Assembly (NCBI RefSeq): GCF_020179385.1
Contig: NZ_JAIBLJ010000014.1
Coordinates: 28,978 to 92,977, forward strand
DNA: 64,000 nt
Origin: Alkalihalobacillus sp. YIM B00296
GTDB lineage: Bacteria > Bacillota > Bacilli > Bacillales > Fictibacillaceae
Direction of reading: 5' to 3'
Below are positions 8,407-18,163 of this stretch, in pieces (within the stretch, counting starts at the first letter, position 1; each line of letters starts with the position of its first letter). Both the position numbers and the translations under genes were made by a program. Under the pieces are notes generated by a model. It was given only the letters and a program-made list of their open reading frames with translations. It ran no database searches and had not been told where the DNA came from.

Positions 8407-8623
8407 TATGATTCTGCAGATTCAAAATAATCCCCAGCTTGCTCCCGAGGCATGCGGGGATATGTTAATGTATAAAATCTTAGACGAACATATAAGCTGC
8501 TATTTGTGACAAAGAAGGTAGTTTATGAAAATATGTGACATCTGTTCCGCTATTTGTGAAAAATAAAACCTATCATGGATTTTAAGCAAATAAGGTCTCT
8601 GGTGTCCGCTAATGGTTTCGGAA

Positions 8624-8666
8624 CAAAAAAAGCTGTCCCTGACATGTATATGACATGGGGACAGCT
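8624..8666 (-). terminator. Terminator of the SurA-like lipoprotein gene
   Basis: AGCTGTCCC (8631-8639) pairs with GGGACAGCT (8658-8666); on the minus strand seven T follow the stem. Confidence 0.9.
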
Positions 8667-8682
8667 CTTCTTTTCGCTTTAA

Positions 8683-9438
8683 TCAGATTTTCACGCTGAT
8701 TTCAGCGTCTTTCTTCAATTCTTTCACTTTTTGAGTTACTTTTTCTTGCTGCTGTTGTTGCTGAACCTGTTGCTTAAGCTGATCTTTCACCTCTTCATAC
8801 TTCGGTGCTTGATCACCTTGAGCTTGTTTCATCTGCTCATAATACTTCTTCATCTCTTCCTCTGATACTTCATCTGTTGGTATTTCTTTTTCGACATAAG
8901 TCTCATACTGGATTTGATCCGAAATCTGTTCTTTCAATTGGTCTTCGGTGAGCTTGTTCGTCTTCAATGCTTCTTCAAACTTCTTTTCATCATCGAATTG
9001 TCCCTTGATTTCATCGATCTGCTTGTTCACATCTTCTTCGGAAGCTTTATAGCCTTTGGATTCAGCCTCTTGAACGATTACTTCAAAGTCTACAAGGCCG
9101 GTGACAACTTGTTTTTTCAGCTGTTCTGCAACTTCTTTTGAAGTAGGATCTTGTCCCATTTGCTGATACTGCATTTGCATCTGACCTAATGCCCGGTTGT
9201 AGTCGATTCCCTTGATTTCTTTATCATTGACTTGTGCAACGACCTTATCTTCATCAACCTGCTGTTCTTCCATCTTTTTCTGCATTTCTTCCATTTGTTC
9301 AGTTTTTTCTTTATCTTTGTTATTTTGTTGTTGTTCATCCTTATTTTTTTCGTCACCTTTACTCTCTTCATTGCCACCACATGCTGCTAGAGCCAGGGCA
9401 AACAAGGCAACTAAAGCTGTGTACATGATTTTTCGCAA
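8683..9438 (-). CDS. SurA N-terminal-domain lipoprotein (chaperone-like)
   Basis: This 251-residue protein has the lipoprotein signal MRKIMYTALVALFALALAAC, a long charged linker rich in K, E, D and Q (about residues 22-62) and a helical SurA/PrsA N-terminal-like domain (about 64-200: 'VVAQVNDKEIKGIDYNRALG', 'EQLKKQVVTGLVDFEVIVQE', 'ASEEDVNKQIDEIKGQF'). The parvulin peptidyl-prolyl isomerase domain found in PrsA is absent; the tail is a glutamine-rich coiled region. I infer a membrane-anchored foldase-like chaperone without isomerase activity. It is monocistronic. Confidence 0.8.
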   Translation of the reverse strand: MRKIMYTALVALFALALAACGGNEESKGDEKNKDEQQQNNKDKEKTEQMEEMQKKMEEQQVDEDKVVAQVNDKEIKGIDYNRALGQMQMQYQQMGQDPTSKEVAEQLKKQVVTGLVDFEVIVQEAESKGYKASEEDVNKQIDEIKGQFDDEKKFEEALKTNKLTEDQLKEQISDQIQYETYVEKEIPTDEVSEEEMKKYYEQMKQAQGDQAPKYEEVKDQLKQQVQQQQQQEKVTQKVKELKKDAEISVKI

Positions 9439-9826
9439 GGAAATTTCCCCTTTCAGGCTAATTGATATTCCTCATTTGAAAGCTGAGGTAACTTTTACAC
9501 CCCTCATTCTACACTCTTCGAACAAGGGAGAGTTTTTCGGTCCCATATGGTAGATTTTACAAAAAGAAAAATCTTATACCAAATGAAAATACATTTGGCC
9601 ACCTATGTTAGTACAAGTTCCGTAAAAAGTAAAACCATATGAGGTTGTTTTTCATTAAAGAATACCGGGAAAGCCCGCCATTTTCATCATGGATTGATTC
9701 TCGACATTTCTTTGTATAAGGGATACCAGTGGTTACAGAGGGAGTAAATCCAGACGATATTGTAGTATTCGATTATGTATCTGGATCGTCTTCAAAATTT
9801 CTTCAAAAATTCTTTCTGAAAATGTG
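9439..9826. other. Gene-free interval upstream of argG
   Basis: About 390 bp between the SurA-like gene and the argG promoter hold no supportable gene. The only structure I see is AGACGAT/ATCGTCT as an inverted repeat around 9752-9792, without a T-tract. Confidence 0.5.
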
Positions 9827-9855
9827 TTGACATTCCTATAGAAATAAAGTAATTT
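9827..9855 (+). promoter_or_regulatory. Putative argGH promoter
   Basis: A perfect -35 TTGACA (9827-9832) is followed after 17 bases by a weak -10 TAATTT (9850-9855). A poor -10 is compatible with regulation but makes the call tentative. Confidence 0.5.
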
Positions 9856-9872
9856 AGTATCAATTGATCAAA

Positions 9873-9910
9873 CTTGAATAAACATACATTAAGATAAATA
9901 AAAATACACA
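9873..9910 (+). promoter_or_regulatory. Tandem ARG boxes (AhrC/ArgR operators)
   Basis: CTTGAATAAACATACATT (9873-9890) matches the 18-base Bacillus ARG box in about 14 positions, and GATAAATAAAAATACACA (9893-9910) in about 13. They lie just downstream of the promoter and before argG, the usual place for arginine-dependent repression. Confidence 0.75.
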
Positions 9911-9927
9911 ACAGGGAGTGGAACGCA

Positions 9928-11163
9928 ATGAGCAAAGGGAAAGTAGTATTAGCGTATTCGGGTGGGTTGGATACATCTGTATCAATCAAATGGATTCAAG
10001 AAAAATACGGTTATGACGTAATTGCACTCGGATTGGATGTAGGGGAAGGGAAAGACTTAGAAACAATCAAGAACAAAGCACTGAGCGTAGGTGCAATCAA
10101 ATCGATCGTAGTTGACGCGAAGGAGTTGCTTGCAAAGGAATATCTGTTGCCGGCATTGAAATCTAACTGCCTGTATGAAGGTAAGTATCCATTATCCTCG
10201 GCTTTATCCCGTCCTCTTATTTCGAAATTATTGGTGGAAGTTGCTGAACAGGAAGGTGCGATAGCAGTTGCACACGGTTGTACAGGGAAAGGAAATGATC
10301 AGGTTCGATTTGAAGTTTCCATTCAAGCTTTGAACCCAGACTTGCAGGTCATTGCGCCTGTACGTGAATGGGGAATGACAAGAGACGAAGAAATTCAATA
10401 TGCAGCAGAGAAAGGTATTCCGATTCCGGTCAACCTCGACAATCCTTTTTCAATTGATGCAAATATCTGGGGGCGTGCTTGTGAAGCTGGGGTATTGGAA
10501 GATCCATGGGCAGAAGCACCAGAGAATGCGTATGCATGGACTAATCCGATCGAAATGACCCCAGATGAACCGGAATACCTTGAAATCGATTTTGAAGAAG
10601 GTGTACCAGTTGCCCTGAATGGCCAAAAGACACCTATCGTCGAGTTGATCGAAACATTGAACGAAATGGGTGGAAAACATGGATACGGAAGAATCGATCA
10701 TATTGAAAATCGCCTTGTCGGAATCAAATCGCGTGAAGTATACGAAAATCCCGCAGCGCTATTATTGATCCAGGCGCATAAAGAGCTGGAATTCCTGACG
10801 CTCCCTCGTGAGGTCACCCAATTCAAGCCACAGATTGAACAACAGATGGCGAAGCTTGTGTATGAGGGATTATGGTATTCACCTTTACGTTCTGCATTGG
10901 ATGCCTTCATTAATGAAACGCAAAAAGTTGTGAGTGGAACAATTAAAATCAAGCTTCATAAAGGAAACGCAACAGTTGTGGGACGTAAGTCAAACCACAG
11001 TTTATATAATGAACAGCTTGCGACTTACTCTAAAGGCGATCTCTTCGATCATAATGCAGCTGTCGGTTTCATCAAATTATGGGGGCTTTCGACTAAAGTA
11101 CATGCAGAAGTGAATAACAAACCGAACCTTAAGGTATACAGCAAGGAGAATACCTATGTCTAA
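9928..11163 (+). CDS. argG: Argininosuccinate synthase
   Basis: The enzyme joins citrulline and aspartate with ATP in arginine biosynthesis. The 411-residue protein begins with the PP-loop '[20 protein letters not shown]' and contains '[13 protein letters not shown]' and '[21 protein letters not shown]', all diagnostic of ArgG, and has the normal length (about 400). ATG 9928 follows CAGGGAGTGG. It overlaps argH by 8 bp. Two ARG boxes upstream indicate repression by AhrC/ArgR with arginine. Confidence 0.98.
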   Translation: MSKGKVVLAYSGGLDTSVSIKWIQEKYGYDVIALGLDVGEGKDLETIKNKALSVGAIKSIVVDAKELLAKEYLLPALKSNCLYEGKYPLSSALSRPLISKLLVEVAEQEGAIAVAHGCTGKGNDQVRFEVSIQALNPDLQVIAPVREWGMTRDEEIQYAAEKGIPIPVNLDNPFSIDANIWGRACEAGVLEDPWAEAPENAYAWTNPIEMTPDEPEYLEIDFEEGVPVALNGQKTPIVELIETLNEMGGKHGYGRIDHIENRLVGIKSREVYENPAALLLIQAHKELEFLTLPREVTQFKPQIEQQMAKLVYEGLWYSPLRSALDAFINETQKVVSGTIKIKLHKGNATVVGRKSNHSLYNEQLATYSKGDLFDHNAAVGFIKLWGLSTKVHAEVNNKPNLKVYSKENTYV

Positions 11164-12544
11164 GCTTTGGGGGGGACGTTTTACGAAAGATACGAATGAG
11201 CTTGTTGAAGAATTCACAGCCTCCATTGAATTCGACCAACTGCTTGCATTAGAAGATATCCAGGGTAGTCTCGCCCATGTCCAGATGCTTTCTGAGTGCG
11301 ACATCATTACACAGGAGGAAGCAGATAAGATCAAGGGCGGACTCCAAACACTAAAGAAGAAAATTGAGAATGATGAGCTTGAATATGCAGTTGAACATGA
11401 GGATATCCATATGAATATCGAAAAGCACTTGATTGATGAAATCGGCAGCGTCGGTGGAAAGCTGCATACTGGACGAAGCCGGAATGATCAGGTTGCTACC
11501 GATATGCATTTATACTTGAAGAAGAAGACGACAGAGCTGATCCAATCAGTCGAGCTGGTCCAACAATCGATATTGGAACAATCCAAAGCTAATGTGGATA
11601 CGATTTTACCAGGGTATACGCATTTACAGCGTGCCCAGCCGATTTCCTTTGCTCATCATCTGATGGCTTACTTCTGGATGTTTGAAAGAGATAAGGAACG
11701 ACTGATCGACAGCTTGAAAAGGGTGAACGTCCTGCCACTTGGAGCGGGAGCTTTGGCTGGTACGACATTCTCCATCAATCGGGAAAGGGTCGCTGAAATT
11801 TTAGAGTTCGATGCCATTTACCCAAACAGTATGGATGCGGTAAGCGATCGTGACTTCATTTTAGAGTTTCTATCGATCGCATCAATCCTCATGACCCATA
11901 TTTCCCGTTTATCCGAAGAAATGGTGATCTGGTCCAGCCAGGAATTCGGGTTCATTGAATTGGATGATTCGTTCTGTACCGGTTCAAGCATCATGCCGCA
12001 AAAGAAAAATCCAGACGTTCCTGAGCTCCTGCGGGCAAAAACCGGTCGAACCTATGGCAATCTCATGGGATTGTTGACCGTCCTGAAAGGCTTACCATTA
12101 GCGTATAACAAAGATATGCAGGAAGATAAGGAAGGGATGTTCGATACGGTCAAGACATTGGACGGTTCCTTGAAACTGTTAGCGCCTATGATCGAAACGA
12201 TGACGGTGAATAAAGGGGCTATGCAAAAAGCTGTGAAGGAAGACTATTCCAATGCAACTGATCTGGCAGACTATCTTGTCACAAAAGGGTTGCCATTCCG
12301 AGAAGCGCACGCCATCATCGGGCAGATCGTCCTACATGCAATCCAAGAGCAAAAATATCTCTTAGATCTCAAGCTGGACGTTTATAAACAATTCAGTCCT
12401 TTATTCGAGGAAGATATTTATGATGTTCTTGCACCTGAAAATGTTGTGGCAGCCAGAAGCAGTACTGGTGGAACGGCTCAAGCCGAAGTTCGAAAACAGA
12501 TTGAGCTTGCTGAATCAAAACTTAAAAGCGTTGAAAAGGTATAA
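11156..12544 (+). CDS. argH: Argininosuccinate lyase
   Basis: The last enzyme of arginine biosynthesis splits argininosuccinate into arginine and fumarate. The 462-residue protein starts '[20 protein letters not shown]' and shows the fumarase/aspartase superfamily signature '[20 protein letters not shown]' plus the catalytic-region '[20 protein letters not shown]' and '[18 protein letters not shown]'. The start lies inside the end of argG with AAGGAGAA as ribosome site, and a terminator follows at once. Confidence 0.98.
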   Translation: MSKLWGGRFTKDTNELVEEFTASIEFDQLLALEDIQGSLAHVQMLSECDIITQEEADKIKGGLQTLKKKIENDELEYAVEHEDIHMNIEKHLIDEIGSVGGKLHTGRSRNDQVATDMHLYLKKKTTELIQSVELVQQSILEQSKANVDTILPGYTHLQRAQPISFAHHLMAYFWMFERDKERLIDSLKRVNVLPLGAGALAGTTFSINRERVAEILEFDAIYPNSMDAVSDRDFILEFLSIASILMTHISRLSEEMVIWSSQEFGFIELDDSFCTGSSIMPQKKNPDVPELLRAKTGRTYGNLMGLLTVLKGLPLAYNKDMQEDKEGMFDTVKTLDGSLKLLAPMIETMTVNKGAMQKAVKEDYSNATDLADYLVTKGLPFREAHAIIGQIVLHAIQEQKYLLDLKLDVYKQFSPLFEEDIYDVLAPENVVAARSSTGGTAQAEVRKQIELAESKLKSVEKV

Positions 12545-12548
12545 ATGG

Positions 12549-12582
12549 AGGGTTGGTCCATGTGTGTAGGCCAACCCTTTTC
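12549..12582 (+). terminator. argGH terminator
   Basis: GGGTTGG (12550-12556) pairs with CCAACCC (12571-12577), followed by TTTT. Confidence 0.9.
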
Positions 12583-12651
12583 CTATTCCTTCTTTATGTG
12601 GGAATCGCGACAAGAATCAAAACAATCACGACAAAAGCACTTAATCCCCTA

Positions 12652-14204
12652 TTAAATGGTGTAAGGTGAAATCAAAAAAATGATTATCAACGTATGAAAC
12701 AAAGCAAAACAACCAAATTCTTGATAAAAGTTCCAATCCGTTTTCCGTACCAGATGCGTAAAGAACCAGCTTAATAGGACAAGGACGATCGGAACGATGA
12801 TTGAGTACATTTGGAATGATAGGTAAATTGGTGAATAAGCTTCAAACACCGGGGTGAAGAATCGTTACAGCAAAAAATATTGGAATAGGGTGAATAGACC
12901 GATTGCGCTGTATCGGACCCAGCTTTGGCGATGTTCAATCGCATCTTCATTCAGAAAGATACAAAGAATATGAAAATGGTAGCCGGTGCCAGCCAAATGA
13001 TGGCAACTAATAAAAGAATCAATCCGTAAGGCACTTTCGCCATGCCCGTGTAAAACCCATTGATCCAATCTGAAGCTTGGAGAGTTTCCGCTTTTTCGAC
13101 TAGGAATGGATTATCGGAAACAGCCATGATTTTAGAATCCTTTCCTCTAGTATCCAGCCAGAATAGTTCACCCTCATCTACATAGACATGGTTTTTTGAT
13201 ACAGAGGTTGAAGTACTGATGTGGCTTGCGATCCATTTACCATCCTTAGGAATAGCTTTATAAACGTTCCAGCTTTCAATCTTCGGTTTGATCATGCTTC
13301 TTTTGGATAAAAATAATTCCGGTCCTCTTTCCGTCATGATCAGGTCCAAATTTCCGATTACTCTTTGTCTACCCTTCGTAAACGTATCATAGATTTTGAT
13401 CTCCTGGAATGATGGTTGTTCATGTGGAGTGGTGAACAGGTAATAATGCCCTCTGACAATGATCGTTCCCTCGTGGGATTGGGCGGTTTGATAGATGAGA
13501 TGAAGTCCATCCTCGTTTTCTGCGACATCAATGGTTTTTACATTTTCCCCACTAATGGAATCAATGTCGAATGCCTGTATTTATTGAGCCTCACCTTTAT
13601 CAGTTTTATAAACAGAAACTTCGGTCGTATACTGTTCCTTTTTATTTATGACAGCAAAAAGCCCTTTTTGTTCACTAGTAGACAGTTTAGTGATAAGGTC
13701 GCTTGTTTGTAAGAGCTTACGCGAAGAGTTAGTGGCTGGGTCAATTGTGTAAACTCTGTCCTCTTTCCAATAGAAGAGTTCTTCTGTTGATGCTTCAAAC
13801 CCGTCTATATCAGTATCAACTATCTGCTTGTTTTTTCCATCAAAATAGACCAGCTCTTTATCTTCAAGGTAGTAGGCTTTGTCATGATTTGCCCAGATGG
13901 AAGCATTCAAATCCAGCTGGACCGGCAGTGATTGTTTGTTTGTCACTTCAAGGTTTTCATTGACTTGAAGGTATGCCAGCTTGCCATTTCTTTTGAAGTG
14001 GATATCATACCCGTTCCCAACTTTTTTTGCAGTCAACACTTTTCCTATAGCTCCATCCGCAACTTCGGTATTACGGCTTAAGCCATCAGGTGTCAGATCC
14101 CTTTCTTTTGTCGCGTGGTGAAACGTCAGCAGCCCGATCAAAACTATGAGAAGAAAGACCGGTAAATAAATGGTCTGTTTTCTTTTTAGATGCTGAAACA
14201 CCAC
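12652..14204 (-). pseudogene. Decayed gene for a membrane protein with extracytoplasmic domain
   Basis: A continuous coding signal of about 515 codons runs from ATG 14204. It has one N-terminal TM helix (residues about 12-30), a long beta-rich extracytoplasmic region ('KRNGKLAYLQVNENLEV', 'AYYLEDKELVYFDGKNKQIV') and several C-terminal TM helices. It is broken by an in-frame TAA after 'YKTDKGEAQ' (13581-13583; the same frame continues unbroken to 12951), by a frameshift near 12955, and by another in-frame TAA near 12865. The last piece runs to 12652. I do not recognise the family. Three lesions make sequencing error an unlikely full explanation. Confidence 0.75.
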
Positions 14205-14368
14205 AATCCCCCTTCAGATGTTCCAAAATATGTATAAGCTTGTTCATCGTATCATACGGGTTATAAGAATAATCGTTTCATTTTTTCCGAAATTTTACTT
14301 ATACTGAAGGGATCAGATGATGGGGGAAGAAAGTTAAAGAATGGAAGGAAGAGGGAAAGGTTAGTTGT

Positions 14369-15004
14369 ATGGGCAGTCTAGTCATGTTAAGCAATATTGA
14401 TGAGCACCTTGATCAAGAATTAGAGAACAGGATCCGTCATCTTGTTTTAGAAAAGGGACCCGTGCTAGGGTATATCCCATCCCAATACGATCCGACGAAA
14501 TTTTACTTTCATCGGATGAAGCCGTATTTGGATCGGTTCGGGTTTCAAGAGTACCGCTACTTTGACATTGATGAGGATTACAAACCTGGACAATTAGAAA
14601 CATTACCGCAGTGTGATGCGATCTATTTATCTGGTGGAAATACATATTATTTTTTGAAGAATCTCCGAACGAGGGAACTGCTTTCCTTCTTGAAGGGCTT
14701 TGTGGAGAAAGGGGGTTTGTTGATCGGTGTAAGTGCTGGCGCAATGATGATGTCTCCGACTATTGCCGTTGCCCGATTTTTAGATGCAAACGAGGTGGGA
14801 TTATCCGACTTAAACGCATTGGACCTTGCGCCGTTACATTTTCTGCCGCATTTTAGCGAAAGGGTCTCTGATGTAAGAGCTGTAAAGAGCTTCGCAGACC
14901 AATCCCTCATTCCCCTTTATGTATGTGATGATCAAGCGGGAATCATCATCGAAAACGATAAAATGAGTTGTTATGGAAATGTTAGAAAGGCTGGCCAAAT
15001 CTGA
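14369..15004 (+). CDS. Peptidase E-like (S51) class I amidotransferase-fold protein
   Basis: The 211-residue protein shows the S51 pattern: 'GPVLGYIPSQYDPTKFYF', the glycine motif 'CDAIYLSGGNTYYFLKNL', the nucleophile elbow 'GGLLIGVSAGAMMMSPTI' with Ser in GVSAGA, and 'LHFLPHFSERVSD' supplying a possible catalytic His. Relatives cleave Asp-X dipeptides (PepE) or are cyanophycinase-like. Because a cyanophycin locus lies 7 kb away, a role in beta-Asp-Arg dipeptide use is possible but is speculation. It is a single gene with its own terminator. Confidence 0.85.
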   Translation: MGSLVMLSNIDEHLDQELENRIRHLVLEKGPVLGYIPSQYDPTKFYFHRMKPYLDRFGFQEYRYFDIDEDYKPGQLETLPQCDAIYLSGGNTYYFLKNLRTRELLSFLKGFVEKGGLLIGVSAGAMMMSPTIAVARFLDANEVGLSDLNALDLAPLHFLPHFSERVSDVRAVKSFADQSLIPLYVCDDQAGIIIENDKMSCYGNVRKAGQI

Positions 15005-15018
15005 GGCTGGCCTTTTTT
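14986..15018 (+). terminator. Terminator after the peptidase E-like gene
   Basis: AAAGGCTGGCC and GGCTGGCCTTT form an imperfect stem (9 of 11 pairs) followed by seven T. It starts within the last codons of the gene. Confidence 0.85.
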
Positions 15019-15049
15019 TAATATTTGATTATCCGTTTAAATTCCGTCA

Positions 15050-15078
15050 TTGACCTATATAAAATGGAGCGATATACT
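15050..15078 (+). promoter_or_regulatory. cadC promoter
   Basis: TTGACC (15050-15055), 17-base spacer, TATACT (15073-15078). Confidence 0.88.
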
Positions 15079-15081
15079 AAT

Positions 15082-15101
15082 ATTCAAAAGAACGTTTGAA
15101 T
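15082..15101 (+). promoter_or_regulatory. Candidate CadC operator
   Basis: ATTCAAA (15082-15088) and TTTGAAT (15095-15101) form a perfect inverted repeat around the expected transcription start. The known cad operator of plasmid pI258 has TCAAATA-type arms, so this is a plausible CadC site. Confidence 0.75.
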
Positions 15102-15122
15102 GTAGAGGGGAAGTGAGCAGAA

Positions 15123-15497
15123 ATGACGAAGGTCGATGTTTGTAAAGTAACCTGTGTCCATGAAGGAAAAGTGGAGCGGATAAAGGCTGACATAGAAGGA
15201 AAAGATACAATGTCAGCGGCGAAGATATTCAAAGCATTAGCGGATGATACGAGAATCAAAATCGCCTATGCTTTATCGATAGAAGATGAACTATGTGTAT
15301 GTGATGTATCAAATATTGTAGATTGTACAGTTGCAACCGCTTCTCATCACCTGCGATTGCTCCGGAATATGGGGCTTGCAAAATACCGGAAAGTTGGAAA
15401 GCTCGTTTATTACTCCCTGGATGATGAGCATGTTAGAGAGATTATCCAGACTGCATTCTCCCACTTGGAGGAGGGTAAACATCTTGGAACAAGCTAG
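15123..15497 (+). CDS. cadC: CadC metal-responsive ArsR-family repressor
   Basis: The 124-residue winged-helix repressor has all cysteines of the CadC alpha3N site: Cys7 and Cys11 in 'VDVCKVTCVHEG' and the pair in 'ELCVCDV' at the start of the recognition region. Cd(II), Pb(II) or Zn(II) binding releases it from the operator. The helix-turn-helix is 'CTVATASHHLRLLRNMGLAKY'. It overlaps the 5' end of the cadA frame, sharing one transcript from the promoter at 15050-15078. Confidence 0.95.
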   Translation: MTKVDVCKVTCVHEGKVERIKADIEGKDTMSAAKIFKALADDTRIKIAYALSIEDELCVCDVSNIVDCTVATASHHLRLLRNMGLAKYRKVGKLVYYSLDDEHVREIIQTAFSHLEEGKHLGTS

Positions 15498-15549
15498 AGT
15501 AGTTAAACCAGAACAACATGTTTACAGGATTTCTGGTTTCACCTGAGTG
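15484..15549 (+). other. Original cadA 5' end, interrupted by an in-frame UGA
   Basis: A GGAGGAGGG site (15467-15475) points 8 bases on to TTG 15484, which opens the frame of 20 codons ending 'EQHVYRISGFT'. The next codon is TGA (15544-15546), followed in frame by '[17 protein letters not shown]'. In CadA relatives the motif is GFTCxxCAxKFE, so the UGA occupies the first cysteine of the heavy-metal-associated CxxC. The frame after the UGA is intact for 687 codons. Confidence 0.85.
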
Positions 15550-17610
15550 AGCTGTGCGAAAAAGTTCGAAACGAACGTAAAACACCTGGATGGTGTTTTG
15601 GATGCAAAAGTGAATTTTACAGCCTCGAAACTTACAGTTATAGGAACAGCAGAAATCCATAAGATTGAAAAAGCAGGTGCCTTTGAAAACTTGAAGGTCC
15701 GCCCAGACCACTTGGAGGAAGAGAGTAAAGCGCCAATTTGGAAACGCCATTGGAATGTTTTCATTTCTGCTCTTTTATTATTAACCGGTTGGATGATCCG
15801 TTTAATGAATGGAAACGAATCGATTCTGTCCAATGGTTTTTATGCTGGTGCGATTCTTCTTGGGGGATATGGATTATTCCGAACCGGTGTAAAGAACTTG
15901 ATGCGGCTTGAATTCGATATGAGGACACTTATGACAATCGCCATCATTGGTGCTGCTTTGATCGGTGAATGGGGTGAAGGTGCTATGGTCGTCATCTTAT
16001 TCGCGGTCAGTGAGATCCTCGAAATCTATTCAATGGATAAAGCACGGCAGTCGATACGTGGGTTGATGGAAATTGCCCCGAAAGAAGCAACTGTCAGGCG
16101 GAATGCTATTGAAATGACTATCCCAGTCGATGAGGTTCAAGTAGGAGATACGATGTTGATTTTACCCGGTCAAAAGCTTGCGATGGACGGTATTATCCTG
16201 AAAGGTTCTTCTTACGTCAACCAATCCGCAATAACTGGGGAATCTGTCCCTGTCCATCTATCTGTGGGGGATGAAGCATTCGCAGGTACTTTGAATGAAG
16301 ATGGATATTTGGAAGTGGAAGTGACGAAACGGGTTGAGGACACGACATTAGCCAAGATCATCCATCTTGTGGAGAAAGCTCAAGAAGAGCGTGCTCCTTC
16401 CCAATCGTTTGTCGATCTATTCGCAAAATACTATACCCCTGCCATCATTTTAGTTGCAGCTGGGGTAGCAATCATTCCACCGTTGTCAGGGGGTAGCTGG
16501 AGTGAGTGGGTCTACCAGGGGCTTGCTGTTCTTGTTGTCGGTTGCCCATGTGCACTGGTGATTTCCACTCCGGTTTCTATTGTAACAGCGGTAGGAAATG
16601 CTGCGCGAAACGGCGTTTTAGTAAAAGGTGGCGTTTACTTGGAAGAAGCGGGTAAATTGAAATCGATCGCTTTTGATAAAACAGGGACGTTGACAAAGGG
16701 TATACCCGAAGTGACAGACATTATCAGTTTGTCTGGATACAGAGTGCCTGAGATCATACGAATTGCCGCTGCTTTAGAAAGCCATTCGCAACATCCCTTA
16801 GCCTCAGCCATTTTAAAGAAAGCTGAACAAAATGGTGAAAGGAAAATTGTTGAAGAGGTTGAGAACTTCCGATCAATTACCGGCAAGGGTATAAAAGGGG
16901 AAATCAATAAGACTGTTTTCTATGCAGGAAGCCTTGTGTTATTTACCGATGAATTGCAATTGACCCTTCAAGAGGAAACAATCGAAATTATAAGTCGGCT
17001 ACGGAATGAAGGGAAAACAGTACTGGCAATCGGTACTGAGGAATCTGTGATCGCGATCATTGCCGCAGCAGACACGATTCGGGATGAAAGTGCTGATGTC
17101 GTGAAAGCTCTACATGATCTGAATATCAAAAATACGATCATGTTAACAGGTGACCATCAGCTGACAGCAAAAAGTATCGCGGAGATAATGGGAATCTCAA
17201 CGGTGAAATCCGAGTTGTTACCAGAAGAAAAATTAAACTATATTAAAGCATATGAACAACGGTATGGGAAGGTAGCAATGGTCGGTGATGGTATAAACGA
17301 CGCTCCAGCACTTGCAGCCTCCACAGTCGGGATCGCAATGGGAGGTGCCGGGACCGATACAGCGATCGAAACAGCGGATATCGCCTTGATGGGTGACGAC
17401 CTGCGAAAGCTTCCATATACAATTAAGTTAAGCCGAAAAACACTTGCCATCATTAAACAAAATATCGCATTTTCCCTCGGTCTTAAGCTATTGGCATTGT
17501 TGCTTGTCATACCAGGTTGGTTGACCCTTTGGATTGCCATTTTTGCTGATATGGGTGCAACCCTTCTTGTGACTCTGAATGGGCTTAGACTGATGAAGGT
17601 AAAAGAATAG
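15547..17610 (+). CDS. cadA: Cadmium/zinc-exporting P1B-type ATPase, N-terminus interrupted
   Basis: From the GTG after the UGA, 687 residues remain: the rest of a heavy-metal-associated domain (one Cys left), eight expected TM helices, actuator '[19 protein letters not shown]', ion-channel motif '[15 protein letters not shown]', phosphorylation site '[11 protein letters not shown]', HP motif '[13 protein letters not shown]' and hinge '[14 protein letters not shown]'. The catalytic core is therefore intact. It is the pump partner of CadC. Whether the protein is made depends on re-initiation at GTG 15547 (no good ribosome site nearby), readthrough, or the UGA being a sequence error. The N-terminal metal-binding domain is often dispensable for transport in the family. 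Confidence 0.88.
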   Translation: MSCAKKFETNVKHLDGVLDAKVNFTASKLTVIGTAEIHKIEKAGAFENLKVRPDHLEEESKAPIWKRHWNVFISALLLLTGWMIRLMNGNESILSNGFYAGAILLGGYGLFRTGVKNLMRLEFDMRTLMTIAIIGAALIGEWGEGAMVVILFAVSEILEIYSMDKARQSIRGLMEIAPKEATVRRNAIEMTIPVDEVQVGDTMLILPGQKLAMDGIILKGSSYVNQSAITGESVPVHLSVGDEAFAGTLNEDGYLEVEVTKRVEDTTLAKIIHLVEKAQEERAPSQSFVDLFAKYYTPAIILVAAGVAIIPPLSGGSWSEWVYQGLAVLVVGCPCALVISTPVSIVTAVGNAARNGVLVKGGVYLEEAGKLKSIAFDKTGTLTKGIPEVTDIISLSGYRVPEIIRIAAALESHSQHPLASAILKKAEQNGERKIVEEVENFRSITGKGIKGEINKTVFYAGSLVLFTDELQLTLQEETIEIISRLRNEGKTVLAIGTEESVIAIIAAADTIRDESADVVKALHDLNIKNTIMLTGDHQLTAKSIAEIMGISTVKSELLPEEKLNYIKAYEQRYGKVAMVGDGINDAPALAASTVGIAMGGAGTDTAIETADIALMGDDLRKLPYTIKLSRKTLAIIKQNIAFSLGLKLLALLLVIPGWLTLWIAIFADMGATLLVTLNGLRLMKVKE

Positions 17611-17853
17611 CAATCAGTGATTACTGGATAATTGCCAAGGTGAGGGAATAACCAAAATGGTGGAGGATATGGGAAAAAGATTGATAGCATGTACGGGGAA
17701 ATCCATCGTCTAAATCCTGAATAAAAGCATAGAATGTACCTGTGAGATTCAAAAAGCATATTACAAATAAGTTACGCTTTTCACAATTCTGATTTATTGT
17801 AAGAAATGCAGGGTAAAGAATAAGACAATTTTCGGAAACTGTTGATTTATGCG

Positions 17854-17882
17854 ATGACATCCTAAGATAGTGGTGTTATAAT
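17854..17882 (+). promoter_or_regulatory. Promoter of the putative antitoxin RNA
   Basis: ATGACA (17854-17859), 17-base spacer, perfect TATAAT (17877-17882), reading toward the 3' end of the toxin gene. Confidence 0.75.
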
Positions 17883-17888
17883 AAGAAA

Positions 17889-18028
17889 AGATTTTCAGAT
17901 TAGAAAAATAAAAAACGCAGGTGCGCCAACACCTGCGTATCATACGATAAGCTTTTCCCTCAACGGGATCGGCTAGACTAGAGTAGACCGTGGCCTAAAG
18001 TGTGCAGCTCAAGGACGGTCTATTTTTT
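17889..18028 (+). ncRNA. Putative antisense antitoxin RNA of a type I toxin-antitoxin pair
   Basis: A transcript from the promoter at 17854-17882 would end at a terminator formed by TAGACCGT (17984-17991) and ACGGTCTA (18015-18022) plus six T, giving about 140 nt. It is fully complementary to the 3' untranslated region and last codon of the toxin message, the geometry of the BsrG/SR4 and TxpA/RatA pairs of B. subtilis. The RNA is inferred from sequence only. Confidence 0.7.
17909..17938 (-). terminator. Terminator of the toxin message
   Basis: ACGCAGGTG (17915-17923) pairs with CACCTGCGT (17930-17938) and on the minus strand is followed by six T. Confidence 0.85.
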
Positions 18029-18163
18029 ATTCGGGAATGACAATACGCTGATAATCAACGTGGCAAACGAGATGGTAACCATCAACGTTTGAAATACTGT
18101 CATTTGTACACCACCCCTTTCAGTGTAGTGCCGACCGTCCTTGAGGTACCGAAACTTATCGTA
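17943..18163. repeat. Nested inverted repeats framing the toxin gene
   Basis: CTCAAGGACGGTC (18008-18020) is the exact reverse complement of GACCGTCCTTGAG (18133-18145), and outside it TACGATAAG (17943-17951) is complementary to CTTATCGTA (18155-18163). In the toxin message the 5' end would therefore fold on to the 3' end. The 18008-18020 arm is also part of the antitoxin terminator. Confidence 0.88.
18020..18103 (-). CDS. Type I toxin, putative holin-like peptide
   Basis: This 27-residue peptide begins MTVFQTLMVTISFATLII and ends LSFPNKK: a short N-terminal stretch, one hydrophobic helix and a lysine tail. It matches the Hol-Tox family (PF16935) and resembles BsrG/TxpA-type membrane toxins. 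ATG 18103 follows AAAGGGGTGG. The probable promoter on the minus strand is TTTACC (18186-18191), 16 bases, TATAAA (18164-18169), giving a message of about 250 nt to the terminator at 17909. The 5' and 3' ends of that message contain long complementary segments, typical of type I toxins whose ribosome site is hidden by long-range pairing. Confidence 0.85.
   Translation of the reverse strand: MTVFQTLMVTISFATLIISVLSFPNKK

Noticed and set aside
8428..8462. ATCCCC...GGGGAT hairpin as terminator of the permease genes
   Set aside because: The stem is short, the loop long and no T-tract follows; termination there is unsupported.
15544..15546. Selenocysteine codon in CadA
   Set aside because: The following hairpin is short and unlike known bacterial SECIS elements, CadA selenoproteins are not known to me, and most Bacillus lack the machinery. 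Kept only as a remote option in the finding.
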